This document shows positions 1-12,087 of a DNA stretch of 64,000 bases, in pieces. Position 1 is the first letter of the stretch; each line of letters starts with the position of its first letter. This DNA is from Phoronis australis (Eukaryota; Phoronida; Phoronidae), in contig NMRA01000151.1 in NCBI GenBank assembly GCA_002633005.1, positions 597,629 through 661,628 on the forward strand, read 5' to 3'. A program made the translations under genes and the position numbers. Under the pieces are notes generated by a model, which saw only the letters and a program-made list of their open reading frames with translations, was not told the origin of the DNA and ran no database searches.

Positions 1-208
1 ACAGGCACTTGTTACGGAATTTGTGAAATCTGCATTTCTAACCATCACCTACTGTAAAGAGGGTTAAAAACTAAAGTTCACCTTCTGTAATAAAAAGAAC
101 TGTAGAGTATGATAGCCTAGGCAACACAACAAATTAATCAATATCTAAACATACCAAAAGTTGACTGGGATCTGCTATGGTGAAAATGGGCCAAAAAGGC
201 TAACAAAT

Positions 209-1420
209 TGTAGTGTACGTACCCCCATGTGGAATTCAATAACATAAATGGTCATTGCACATGAAATTATTGCCTTTTAAATAACAACACGGTGCTTATT
301 ATCTCCAAAGAAAAATAGATGGCCATGCAACATTATGTTACCATGTAATGCAGAAACATTGATGTAGTGTACGTACCTTCTTTTGTAGTTTACGTACCCC
401 CATGTTTACAAATGTCATGAAATTAAAATGTCACTTCGCAAGTGAGCAACATTGGTCAGAGCTAGTTTCCTTCCTTAAAATTTCAGGTTAAAAGGGTGTT
501 TATTGCAAATACATTTGTTTTGTGTGAAATATTTTCATTTGTGCCTATTTTTAATCTATGGCAAATATGCACATCATTGCTGTTCTTTTTGTTTTTTCTC
601 TTTGAATAGATTTCGTAAGTGAACTAACTCTCAGTAAATTCTACAGCATGTAAGTATTTTTTATAAACCTGGCAAGTCATTGAAATGTAGTGTACGTACC
701 CCTGTGTAGTTTACGTACCTCAAACCTCTGTGCTATAAAGTATTGCCCTCAAGTATTTTTACATACTGCTGTTTTCATGAACAATACTGATATTTTCAAA
801 ATGCATCCAATCTGACAAAACAAAAAAAAAACAGTGGACATTATTAAATTTGTAGGAAATAAAATGCCAAACAGGTCTGGGCTATTAACATCCTAGAAAA
901 CATGTCATGTGACAACTGATGTTGCAGAGGCAGGTTTTCTGTGTCTCAAGACAACTTGCAACAAAACAACTAGTAGAGGCAGCATTAAACTCAAGATCAT
1001 CCCATACATTTGTAACTTAGTAAAAATTTGACGTGCGTAGTGTACGTACCCCCCATCCAGTACAATTTTTTACTGTTTACAAGTTGAACACTGGGGCTAA
1101 CATTGCTTTAACTATTTTGACCAACTGGTGAATGTGTTGAAAACTAAGCAAATAGCTCCAATAAAGTTTTTGCAAAAAGTAGTTACGTGTCATTTTCTTT
1201 TTATAAGAATCATACTGCAAGAGAAGTTCTCATTATACTGTGTTAAGACTTGCAATGTATCATCAACTACAACAACTTGATCAACACGGTAATAACTTTT
1301 CTTACTTTAGTATGTGATACTTCTTCAATTTGATCAAGAATTTACTTAATTAACAGCTACCTTATGAATTTTTGCATGATAGAAGTGGGCTGTGGCCACA
1401 AGTTGTAGTGTACGTACCCT
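209..1420 (+). repeat. Seven dispersed copies of a TGTAGTGTACGTACCCC motif
   Basis: A 15-20 base word, TGTAGT(G/T)TACGTACC(CC), occurs at about 209, 363, 384, 686, 705, 1034 and 1404, always in the same orientation. The flanking sequence is unrelated. Its core GTACGTAC is a palindrome. Copies 363/384 and 686/705 form pairs about 20 bases apart, and in each pair the GTGTACGTACC form precedes the GTTTACGTACC form. No ORF spans the copies. The regular orientation and shared 3' tail (CCCCATG in several copies) suggest a binding-site cluster or a degenerate satellite; the function is unknown. Confidence 0.7.
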
Positions 1421-3354
1421 TTTATGCAAGTGCGATGCATTAGGCCATAAAATTTTATTCGGTGGTTTTTGTGCAAAAATATTTTAGATTACAAACCTGG
1501 AATCATTTATGATGGTACTTTAAAATAACAAAGCTTTTACAGTTATATGACAACCTTCATTTTTCACCAAAAGTGTCCACCGAATATGGGCCTTGATTGC
1601 CCGCTGGCTTTCATGTCTCCAACAGTGCAACAGCCACCCAGCACACTCACTACCGTAGTGCCCCTATTGTTTGTAGGAAATAATTTCACTGTTCTACCTT
1701 AAAACACCGTGCACTGGGTATGTTTACATACAAATACATCAATAACAGGCCGCATTATGCAATTTGTGTTTTGAGATTAAAGCATGTCCAGTTTTATTTC
1801 AACCTAACACTCCACTCGTGATTTCTCTTTGACCTTCGACATAGCTAGTGATGCGTAGGCCTACGCATGACTTGAAAAAATACTTCTCACTGAGGCGAAG
1901 GAGTTGTAGTAATTTGTAAATCACGAGTGTAAATATGCTTTTCTCGTCCGTGTTTTACTAACGTAATCATTGACCTTATGTCCAATGGAAGATTCTGTTG
2001 TAGGTCCAGTAAAATTACCCTTCGTAAATGTACGCTCTAAAATTAACCAGGTAAGTATAGGCTCGTAAAATGACGAGCGACACATGACGTGTGTAACACG
2101 TGCGTGATTAACGACCGTATTTCACAAGAGTAAAATACAAACGTAAATTGCGAGCGTAAAATACTAGAATAAATTATGAACATACGTTTACGAATGCAAG
2201 ATTGTAATGAATAATCTGTTGAGGTTGTGAAAAGAAGATGATCAGATTTGGTTATCTTCAGAAGACCGTACATGTATCTCAGAAATAACATATTGGATTC
2301 ATATGAAACTTCAAATACTATGCGTTATACACTGTTCTCTTTAAACTCTGTTCCAAATCGAGCGTTGTAGAATTATTCCGTTTTGTGCGAATGCTTAAAC
2401 GTTATGTCAGCATCTTCTTGTTTTGGAACCTGTTGCCGGAGTGTGTCTATTGACTGGGATAGTTAAAGATGTTATCTTCACCTTCACATAAATTATACAT
2501 GATGAGTTTTGTCAGTCGACAGATGTCACTAGAATATAAGTACTTCGTAACTCGGTCAGCCCTGCTTGCGTTTTTTTCTTTATTTAATTTTTTTTTAACG
2601 TGGGAGGTGTTTCCGCGGAAACCTCATTGCGTATGACGGCAGTTGATTGAGTACCCATTGTTACGAAGTCAGCTGTCACTTACTAAGGTGCGGGTACATC
2701 ACCAAAATAAAAATGATTCTGGATAAATCATATTAAATTTGGTTAAGTTTGGAAATGTTTGGAGTTGTGTGGAATGACCATTATTTTATTTGAGTATTTT
2801 GACGGCCACGTGAATAGAATAGAGGGCGATCCGGGCATGTTTCATGAATACTGAAGAAAGCGCATTCCAAATTCCTTAAAAAACTCGTAGTTGCTCATCA
2901 AATGCCGAGCGAAACCAACAACCTTCAATTGGTAACACTGGTGTCTCACTGCAGACATCATAAATTCAAGCTAGTGATGATTGAAAATTGAATATACAGT
3001 GTTCAGCTGCCTGCAGTGGGCAGTGATGTAGTCAGACCTTGCATATATGCATGTAACCTAGGATATCGGTCACAAATATCACTCAACATAAATCACGTTC
3101 TTTCACAACAACTGTGAGGCGCTTTGGGATTTCCCGTTAACCTGTCATTCATCAAGCATGAGGTTCTGACGCTATGTTCATTGAGTATTGATTTCTATCC
3201 TCACTCCGAATAGTCTACAAATTAATATTGACACGATATCCATGACATTTTTCCATTGAACGCTTCTATAATTTATGATCCTAGTCAAATGTATGCATGC
3301 AGCCCGCTTTATCCGCTACCAAGCTACATGTAGATGTAGACAACACGGCTGAAT
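1421..3354. other. AT-rich non-coding stretch, no gene seen
   Basis: No reading frame with family resemblance was found on either strand. There are scattered short words of the type CGTAAA and GAGCGTAAAAT between about 1900 and 2170, and a GC-rich patch near 2600-2650. Nothing here supports a gene. Confidence 0.5.
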
Positions 3355-3528
3355 CTATCACTAAATAACCTAGCTAAATCTAAGTACCTAAAAGGCGAAA
3401 AAGATTTCAGTTATCAATTCAATTAATGTGTACAAAGATGTATCATTAAATAACCTAATTAAACCTAAGTACCATGAAGGCGAAATAGATTTCGGTTATC
3501 AAATTAATTAATGTGTACAAAGATGTAT
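3355..3528 (+). repeat. Tandem duplication of an ~85 bp unit
   Basis: Two adjacent copies, about 3357-3441 and 3442-3527, share the blocks AAATAACCTA, AAGTACC, AAGGCGAAA and TTAATGTGTACAAAGATGTA with about 10 substitutions. It looks like a local duplication with no coding content. Confidence 0.8.
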
Positions 3529-4736
3529 GTTTTGTTGTCCGATCTTTAAAATAGAGACAACTGTTCATCAGAATGCAGGCTATAATGATCGTGGCGTAAG
3601 ACTTATGAGACCTGATGGTTGGTTGAAGCCGAAATTTAACCGTTTTCATATGCACAGATACATGTACGAAACTCCATGTAAGGTTAATTTTAGGATACAA
3701 AAATCGTGATATTCTACATGTAACCCAGCATAGCAAATAGTCTTTAGGAGGGGCCGCTTTGCGATTTGCGCAATCTCTGTACCATTGGTGGCAATTTCAC
3801 TGCAGTTCTGTAAAGCAACTTTCAATTGTCTCCGACACAAATAACCTTCATAAGCTTTAGAATATTTATCTCATTCTACTAACTCAAACGAGAACTGTAA
3901 TAAAGTGAATAAAATTCGGGAACTCGCAAAGCAATCACCATGATATCCTAACGTCAACTTACGGGACGCCAACTCTCGTGCTTCATTCAAGAGTGAGAAA
4001 AGAAAATTTCAATTCCTCACCGCCAAATGTAAATTAACTACAAACTTGAGGACGGGAAGCTATCAGAAAACGTATATGAATACAAAAACGACGTAATAGA
4101 GAGGTTTCGCAAAGCAAAGTGAACGTGAATTATGACGCATATCCATTCATGTTACAGTAACGAAAATGGATTTCGCAACAGCTACCTGAGCTCAGGATGT
4201 CCAGTTATCGTAGACTCGTAGCCAGCATTAAGCAGGGAGTGGTTCGAATTTCTAGAACGGTGGACCTTCGTTATTTTGCAAACGTCGACACTGTAGAGTT
4301 TTCGGTACTAGGCCTTTGACGCAGCTTAATTACGATAATCGTAGTACATATCCGCTAGATACAAATATATAATGAATGTGAAAATGTCGTTTCCGCGAAC
4401 TCTTGCGAAAAATAGTCAACTTTCATTATGCGAAATTCATTTGCAGTTTAGAATAAATAGATGCATGCAAATTAAGCAATAACAACAAGAAATAATATTT
4501 GTTAAAAATCTATTTTAGTTCGAAGATATCCATCGAACCCCGGCAGTATAAGGATTTTAGAAAAAGTGCTTTCTTGCAAGGAAACTTCAAGAACATTTAT
4601 AGAAAAAAGATTCGTTTTTATTTTATACTGAAGAAAATAAAAAAGGTTGAGAACCCTATCAAAATGAAAATCTTCGATGTCTTACCAAAAAAAGAATTTA
4701 AAAAGCGGTCAGTTTTCGCGTTTCAAGCGACGCCAA
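3529..4736. other. Non-coding stretch, no gene seen
   Basis: Only short frames occur here and none resembles a known family. At 4242 there is a GGTTCGAAT word without a matching upstream A box or tRNA stems, so it is not called a tRNA. Confidence 0.5.
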
Positions 4737-6485
4737 TCTCTGTATTCGCATAGTATTGAAAATTCTATTAAAAAGTTTGTGGAGAAGTTCTATTAGGGCC
4801 TCAGGGAAGCACTTATAGCATTCAGCCGGTATGCCATCTTCTCCGGGAGATGTATTATTCCTTTGTTTCTTAATGGCCCTTACTATTTCATCTGTGCTAA
4901 TACCGGCATTTAGTTCACCCATGTCAAAGGTACTGGTTACATCACGCTCACTCTGTGGGTGTCTACAACGCTCACACTGTGCGTCATGCTCCTCAAGAGT
5001 CTGTCTAAGTAGGTAATCAAAAGTTTCACTGCGGCCTTCTGTTCTGTTAATATCAAACATGTTACTGAAATATCAAAACCACAGTCTCCAATTCAGTAAA
5101 ATTATTATTATCAGGCTTTGTAGTGTGTACTGGCTCTGACAAGTTTTGTTTTATAATATTCCAAAATCTATTAGGATTCCCCACTGACTCACAAAGCTCA
5201 CTTTGTTTATCGGTATAGAATCGCTTTTTCGTCTTCTTACATAACTTTTTGCACTCATTTCTACTAGCAAGATAATTTCTCAGGTCTAAGTCACTCCGAA
5301 AAACCCTAAATTTTCTCAGTAGACGCTCCTTTTGTAGTTTCGTCTCTTTACACTCAGTGTCAAACCATGCAGGTCTACGTGGTTCACTTACACACCTGTC
5401 TTGCCTCACGAGCATGCCCGCTCCACATGACTGGAGCAAGTCTACTAAGCCTTTAACACTCTCATTTATGTCAATATCAACACAGCTCATAATTTCTCGA
5501 CACTTATCTTTTCCTTCCTGGCTTTGTAATTTTTATAAAAATACACCTGCTTTCTCATTATGACATCTATATCTTACTCGTTTTTGCAATGCTGTATAAA
5601 GTTCACCAGTAACTTTTTGACATAATTTTGCAGGGGTACTGAGGGTACAAATTAAAGGAAAATGCAACGATAAATCACATTGCAATACTTTAAAATCTTG
5701 AATGTACTCGAACAACGATGTCTCGGCAAGAACATAATCAATGGTGCTACAACCTCTCGTCGAAACAAAAGTAAAATTGCCATCAGGATCAGATTTCGAT
5801 CTACCATTAACAATGTGGATACCATGACCCATATACAAATCAATTAAATTTTTACCAAAATTATTCGTTTTGGCATCTTGGTTTTTGCTTGGTTTGGCGA
5901 AATCATCCTCTACATAGACACAGCTATCTTCTATAACAGGGACATATTTTGTACTGTCATCAGCAATAAAGTCATTGACAGTGCCAGTACGGGCATTGCA
6001 ATCACCTGCAAGAATTATTCTGGCTTGACTTAGTTTACCTGAAACATTAAAATATATGATGTCAATATATAACTGCTGCAAGTCACTTTCTTGGCTATAA
6101 TCAGAGCCCTCTGAAAGCAGGTACACAAAACCTATAATGACATGAGGCTTTTCGCTATGTTGGTACATATTTTTTATGTGTAAATAGACAAGATCTTTCA
6201 AATCATGATTCATGCGCGTTACATTCTGTGCCAAATTATTTTTTACTAACACAGTGACGCCTCCTGATAATTTCCCACCAGGGGGCGAATTGCAGAGTGG
6301 ACAGTATAGTTGTCGAAAAATGGTCAAATTCTGTTTGCGATTTTTGGAATGATACAATGAAACCATTTATATCACATAACTCAACAATTTCATAATTATA
6401 TTTCCTTAGAAGATGACTTCATTTTGAAGCCCAGTCCTTCTATATTCCAGGATCCTATATTCAAATCGATGCTCTGTTCATCAAA
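4737..6485 (-). pseudogene. Broken non-LTR retrotransposon: endonuclease plus start of reverse transcriptase
   Basis: Read on the minus strand, the frame begins near 6480 with an SWNIEGL endonuclease motif. It shifts frame near 6395 and continues as an AP-type endonuclease (5533-6366) with ILAGDCNARTG, NGRSKSDPDGNFTF and TIDYVLA. The usual SDH catalytic motif reads SLH (LSLHFPL), so the aspartate is lost. A linker rich in K and R (5062-5490) and the entry to the RT domain (4740-5060, SPGEDGIPAECYK) follow in other frames. The RT stops after about 40 residues and catalytic motifs A-E are absent. Loss of the 3' half is the reverse of normal 5' truncation, so a later deletion or insertion removed it. 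The family looks CR1/L2-like from the endonuclease; the clade is not certain. It is a dead element. Confidence 0.85.
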
Positions 6486-6950
6486 TTGCTATTCTGCATC
6501 AGGGTCTGCTTCATCATTGATACCTCTGTCAGCTGACCTTGTTCACAATGGTTGTGACAGTTACGCAATACGCTGCAGATAAGTTGAATGTCCGTTGTAA
6601 ATGTGCACAGGGGAATACACTGAAATAACTACTTTTAACCATGCGCTCACTCAGTTTTTAGCACCTACAAAATCTCTATCCACTCCTCCTTGAACTGTAG
6701 TGATTTAAAGTAATCGTCTTCGGCACAAATAATATTATACAGCAAATTTCAGCCGCACAGTTTTCACCCGCATTCGTAGGTAGGCAGCGCCATCTATCCT
6801 AGACATTACGTCAGAATTTAATGTTCTCCACTATCTGTTGCTCTTACAACTTGCAATCTTAATGTTTCGCAGGCACTCTCCGCCAATTTCAACATTCTTA
6901 TCTCGCATGTCGCTCTCATAACATTTGGATTGATGGAGTTTTGTTACCCT
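6486..6950. other. Short gap between two retroelement fragments
   Basis: No coding resemblance is seen. It may contain the 5' untranslated part of the minus-strand element to its left. Confidence 0.4.
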
Positions 6951-7400
6951 CGTGTTCGTCTGGTTACGTCAATGCTCTGGAGTTCCCCATAGATATGGCA
7001 GCACACTAGGGCCCCTTCTGTTTTACTCTACATCAACGATCTTCCGAACTCAAACTCTGAAACCTGTGAATACGCTGGTGACCGCAAATATCGATGGATT
7101 CGCAAAAAAGTCATCTTCAGTACTCAGTACTACATTCTAATTTAGACCAACGCTCTGACTGGTCTCGCAAATGAGAATGACATTCAAACGTTGATTTAAC
7201 GTTTTCAAAATTCAAAAACACTGATTTCCACACAAATTCATCCCGTCTATCACCCAATGTGATGAGAAAATTATTCCCCGCGCGTGCGCAAAACATCTTG
7301 GTAGTGTTATTAGGACTACGTAATCAAATTAATCCATTCAAATACTGATTCTCGTCATCTCAACTGCGCGCATCTCGAAACTGTCGCCAATTCTTTTTGA
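6951..7400 (+). pseudogene. Reverse transcriptase fragment of a second non-LTR element
   Basis: The plus strand reads CSGVPHRYGSTLGPLLF and then, after a frame change, YINDLPNSNSETCEYAGD. This matches the RT block in which GVPQGSxLGPLLF is followed by YINDLP and the catalytic YADD. The second aspartate box is altered (YAGD). Further on, an SNLDQRSDWSRK segment and CAKHLGVVI correspond to the region after the active site, with stops and frame changes. It is an isolated, inactive fragment in the opposite orientation to its neighbour. Jockey/CR1-type is the likeliest assignment. Confidence 0.75.
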
Positions 7401-7737
7401 CATCTACATGTAGATTGCTGTGAAATTATACATGTTTACCATCAGTGAGCACAGCCATACTACTCCAGTTACTAAGCAGCGTCAGTCATAGCAGAGATGC
7501 AAAGGTTCAACACAATTAAGGTTCCAATAGTTCTAAATGGGTCAAACTACACTGTAGCTACCCGCTGAAAACTCTAATATGCGTTAATTTAAAGTTTTAA
7601 AATTTCAAACATCAACAACCATTGAAGTGAAACCTATTATGATTTTATCATGCCACAAAACGCCATCATGCCGTTTCTCGAAGATTTTTTGACACAAGGC
7701 AAAACTCAATCGATTTCGGACTACGATTGGTGTCGCC
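7401..7737. other. Non-coding stretch before the minisatellite
   Basis: No feature could be supported here. Confidence 0.4.
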
Positions 7738-8720
7738 TTGTTGTTCCCTGGCCTTTCTGTTTCCCAGTCCCCCTGTTTCCCCCTTTCCCCTGCCCTATGT
7801 TTCCAATCCCGATGTTCCCCCGGACTTTTGTTCCAACGTCCCGGTGTCCCCTCAGCCTTATGTTTGTTGCGGTCCGATATTACTCCCATGTGTTCCCCAG
7901 TTTCGATGTTCCCGGGCCTTATGTTTGCTGTTCCAATATTTCCCCGACACCATCTTTTCCATCTTGCTATCCCCCGGCCCTATATTTCCCAGGCCCTATA
8001 TTTCTCGTCCCGGTGGCCCCCTGTTTTATGTTTCCTGTTCCGATGTTTCCGGGCTCAGGTTTGCGGCTCGGATAATTCCCCGGCCCCATGTTACCCTTCT
8101 TGGTGTTCCCCCAGCCTTATATTTCCCATCCCGATATTCTCCTTGCCGTATGTTTCGCATCCCTGTAGTATCTCTGCTATCTAATTCCCGTTTTGATTCC
8201 ACCCTACCATGTTTTCCCCCGTCCCGATATTTCGCCTGCTACCCTATGTCCAACTGTCTATCGGCTCCATGTTTGCCGTCCTGATGACCCGCTGCCCGTT
8301 GATCTCCTTTCCCCGATGTTTCCCATGCCCGCTGTTTTGCCGGCCGTGTGTTACCCCGTCTCGATTATTCCCTGGAACTATGTTTACCCGTACTGATGTA
8401 CCCAGGCTCCGATGTTCCCCGGATCTTTGTTCTCACGTCCCGATGATCCCTCGGGCTTATGTTTGCCGTTCCAATATTCCCCCGGCCCAATGTTCGCGTT
8501 CCGATGTTCCACCTAGTACCCTATTTTCCGTCCCGATAGTCGCCCGGTTCAATGTTTCCCGTTACGATGTTCCTCCGACATAGTTTCCGTGTCTTGATAT
8601 TACCCCCTGCCGCCATGTTCCCCTCGTCCTACAAGTATGTTACCAGTTCTGATTCCCCCACTCCCTACCGATGACCCTCCAGTCACGTGTTACATGTACC
8701 CCTTCCGATGTTCCCTATGT
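7738..8720 (+). repeat. Degenerate ~31 bp pyrimidine-rich minisatellite
   Basis: The array is built from variants of CCGATGTTCCCCCGG followed by CCTATGTTTCCCGTC, with a period close to 31 bases (starts near 7810, 7841, 7876, 7904 and 7935). There are about 30 diverged units. The strand bias is extreme: C and T dominate the plus strand. Overlapping open frames of up to 185 codons in all three plus frames encode F/P/Y-rich repeats. They arise because the repeat lacks stop words, not because it is coding. Confidence 0.85.
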
Positions 8721-10188
8721 TCGATCGTGATATTTTGGTGCACTTCACGGCATGAGCCTACAGGCATGTGGGCCGAGATGGTGACACAAAAATTCTCAAC
8801 TTTCAGTGAAATAACGCTTTATGAGTGTAATGGCGCATGTCCGTACATCCGCCATAGAACTGAGGCGCTTCAGATTGTGTTCGGTTGATACATGCACTTA
8901 TGGAAATTCAAAACTAAAATACAAATACAATGTTTCAGTATCAGCATGCACTTTTCTCATATGCAATAGTTGCTCTAGGGACTTAATATCACATCTTGAG
9001 AATGCTTATGATGTGCCGAGATGCTCGCCCGTTTTCAGTGGCAGGTACGGTATAACTTATAACACAAAAAATTACTTCCGATATATACAAAATATGGGTA
9101 TAGTCGAGGAAATATTGGAGCGGAGAAACGTATAGTCTGAGGGAGCTTTAGGACGAAGGAACATCGGTGAAGCCACATATGGAAGGGGAATTATTCTATT
9201 TGAGCACACTTTGTCTTTTGACATCGAGTGGTACTGCTTAAGCCAGATTTTCGTAGACTGGCATTAGCCGAAAGCAAAGAGACAAGTATAAAACTTTCCA
9301 CAGCATGCCACTGCTAGCGACGTGCCAGTACCCTGAATATTGAACCTCCTCACAATCTTGAAATTAGTGCATATAGATCGAGTTGCGGATTATTTCTTAC
9401 CAGCGCCAATTTTAGGGATATTTCATTGTTGTGTTGATATGGAGACTCCCAGGTATTAAGTGCTTATATCTACTTTGTTTATTTTACAGTTTAACGTGAG
9501 GAACAGATAGCAGAGCAGCTTTTTGATTTTGTTTACAGAAATCTTCATACAAGTGAAACAATATGGCTTAATGCAAAAAGTTGCTTAATTTCTGTTTCAT
9601 AGGGTAACTGCTTGTGACCGACATTGATTGCTTACGTCAATCATAGCTCATTTTTGATAAAATACTTGATTTGCTCTCCATGTTTGTATAACATGGTCTT
9701 TATCGACAAGACATTGTAAACTAGTATCAAACATCTACATTAACATTTATGTCTGTAAATGTTTATATAATTTGCATTTGTGATGGTATTCTTATCCGAA
9801 TACCACTGACAAATGTATCTACATGTATGTAACGTTTTTGATGCCCAAGTGTAATGCTTTCCGGAACTTTCTGGGTTTAACTCCAATTATTGTTCATATT
9901 ATTTTTTGTAAGAAACATCGAAAACAGTACATCGTCTGTTCTGTTTTCGGTGAGAGAGCAGGATCGCGGAAGCGGAGGCCGGTATGAGGGAAAAACGGTG
10001 TCGCTCCAGAAATTTTGCAGCGTCAAGGGTGAAAGTACACGTAGGCTCAGAGTTTGTGACGACCGGAGTAAGTGTTTGACGGCGGGGGATTTTGAACGGG
10101 AATGTAACTGATTGTTAGGCATTAACTGATATCCATGCCAGGCGTGGTTAGGGATTAGTGACTTAATGATTTCATTTGTTAATTACAG
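8721..10188. other. Upstream region and intron(s) of the acetyltransferase gene
   Basis: The downstream GNAT exon begins at a splice acceptor, so at least one coding exon must lie upstream in this stretch or further left. I could not identify it. Frames at 8821-9135 and 9890-10111 show no GNAT N-terminal motifs. Confidence 0.4.
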
Positions 10189-10901
10189 GTTCAGCGTTTG
10201 CAATGATATTCAACGAGGATTTGGCCTTTTTAAATCTGCTTGCCGTCGCCCCTCAATACCGGAAGCAAGGAATCGCTACCCGTTTGAACAAGCGGGGTTT
10301 AGAATACATAGGAGACAGAAACCTGTGCAGCAACATGCTAGCGCCAGGTATTGCGGCACTCAGGAAGGTCACGACAGTAACAGAGACCTTCACCATTTCT
10401 ACTTACGTTGGAATTTCAAGTAAAACGTCTTTCAATTTAGAGCAAGAAACGTGTTCTCCAAGCTACACTCTTGTGCCGGTGGATGACTTGAACTTTGGTA
10501 AACTCGTCGAATATGACTCACAAATACACACCATTCCGCGAGAAAAAATTATCAAGGTTATGCTCAAAGAAAAGAACGTTGTAACAACGCTATGTCTAGA
10601 AGAAAATTCTATCGCTGGGTACATTCATGCTAGCCAGCGAATTTTCATGGACATTGGACCAATATACGCTAACAATTCAAACATTGCAAAACTTCTGCTG
10701 ACAAAAGTTCTCATGGAAGCTCCTAGTGGACAGGAAATTAAAATTACCATAGTTGACTTAAACGAAGAAGCGAAAAATATTGCCAAATCTTTGGGTTTAA
10801 AGAAAGTTCATTCTTCCAAAAGGATTTTTACAAAGCGAGCTATTACACTACCAGCGGAAAAATGCTATGGCCTGATGGACACGGGCTTCTTTCTCATTTG
10901 A
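10189..10901 (+). CDS. GNAT N-acetyltransferase, YitH/HolE-like, last exon
   Basis: This 237-codon exon encodes most of a two-lobed acetyltransferase. The first lobe carries the acetyl-CoA site: a beta strand (LAFLNLLAV) followed by VAPQYRKQGIATRL, the V-x-x-x-Y-R-x-x-G-I-(G/A) pyrophosphate loop of motif A. The second lobe resembles the YitH/HolE-type GNAT domain (Acetyltransf_18 in Pfam): DIGPIYANN, then VDLNEEAKNIAKSLGL and a closing KRIFTKRA block. Apparent start codons just upstream are TTG or lie across an AG acceptor (TTGTTAATTACAG), so the exon starts at the acceptor in mid-protein. The usual first beta strands and helix come from an unseen exon. An AATAAA follows 42 bases after the stop. 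The substrate cannot be read from the sequence; family members acetylate small amines or amino acids. No frame damage is seen. Confidence 0.85.
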
Positions 10902-10943
10902 GATGTGACACCAAGATTGTGCAAATCATAACCTGTCACACAA

Positions 10944-10949
10944 AATAAA
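10944..10949 (+). promoter_or_regulatory. Polyadenylation signal AATAAA of the acetyltransferase gene
   Basis: A canonical hexamer lies 42 bases downstream of the TGA of the GNAT exon, on the same strand. Confidence 0.6.
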
Positions 10950-12010
10950 CGAAGTGGCTTACCACCGACATCGAGCCACACTAAACTTCTCTCATGTTTT
11001 TGAAAAAATAAGTGTCTCAGTCATACTAAGCCTCACGATAGATTGCTGTCTTAGCTTGCGTAACCGTAGCTGAAAAAGTGGTATGAACAAGAGAGTTGTA
11101 ACCTCAGGAGTTCACAAACAATATACGTAACATTTGTACAAAACATACTGGAACTACTTGTTATTATGATAACCAAATTTTCACAAACACAGCACATGAC
11201 GCAATCTGTGGCATGCCATGTATTCGAAAGAATAAAACTATACACTCCTCCAAGTAAATTTTGGACTTCACCATCTAAGAACTTATAAACAGAGCTCAGC
11301 TAAATAAGAGTATAACTAAACATTGATGAAAATATGAAGCTTTTCATAAGCCGCATACAGAAGCCTGTGTGTTTTAACAAGTACACCTGTAGGTGCTTGT
11401 ACCAAGAAACTATTCTACCGTAACTGGGTAGGCGGAAGCCGATGTGCTGTCCAGTTGACTTTCACGTTCTTGAACCAACACAGAATCATCCTCAAAATTG
11501 CTTACATCAGCCGAGTTCTTCAAGTTTTACTTCACTATCCTCCGCCGTGGAGTACTTGTTGCTGTTACTTTGAAAGGGAAATATAGTAGGACAGTTTCCA
11601 AGATACGTTTTCTTCCCGCCCTCAAGGCAACTTCCATAGTAAACACAACGGAAGTCAATTCCCGTACACTAGCTGGTACCCGTGGGCATTCTACTTCTTT
11701 GTACTGTTTTCACGATCAATGTTTCTGTCTGCTGCAGTTGTTACTACTAACAAGAATAGTACCAGTAGTTGTAAAGTTACACTGTACTGCAGAAAAATTT
11801 TTGCGAAACTGGTTTTACGTATCGTCAACCCTGCGGTGCCTTTCGCTGATCTAAAGTGGAACACTCCAATATGATTCCTGGATACGAGCTGAAGGACATA
11901 TGCAAGGGATCCCAAGCCAAATTTCGTGAACAATCAATTTTACGAAAATAGATAACAAAACTTTAAAAATGAGATTTATGCTTAATTCGACAGTTTTTTC
12001 CAATACAAGT
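10950..12010. other. Intergenic stretch between two convergent genes, no gene seen
   Basis: The GNAT gene (+) and the DUF229 gene (-) point toward each other across this stretch. Frames at 11498-11854 (+) and 11051-11245 (-) have no recognisable domains. Confidence 0.5.
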
Positions 12011-12016
12011 TTTATT
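12011..12016 (-). promoter_or_regulatory. Candidate polyadenylation signal of the DUF229 gene
   Basis: AATAAA on the minus strand, about 70 bases beyond the stop codon of the DUF229 reading frame. Confidence 0.5.
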
Positions 12017-12087
12017 ATAACAGGTTTGAAAAGTGCTGATCAATAAAATGGTAATGTGGCGCATGATAGTGGTCGTAGAAATAAAAA

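Noticed and set aside
209-1420. CRISPR-like array from the regularly oriented GTACGTACC words
   Set aside because: Spacing is irregular, the repeats are too short, and the genome is eukaryotic.
4200-4260. GGTTCGAAT word suggestive of a tRNA B box
   Set aside because: No A box at the right distance and no acceptor or anticodon stems.
7650-8583. Overlapping plus-strand frames of 141, 185, 148 and 124 codons with F/P/Y-rich repeats
   Set aside because: They follow the minisatellite in all three frames; frame openness comes from repeat composition, not coding.
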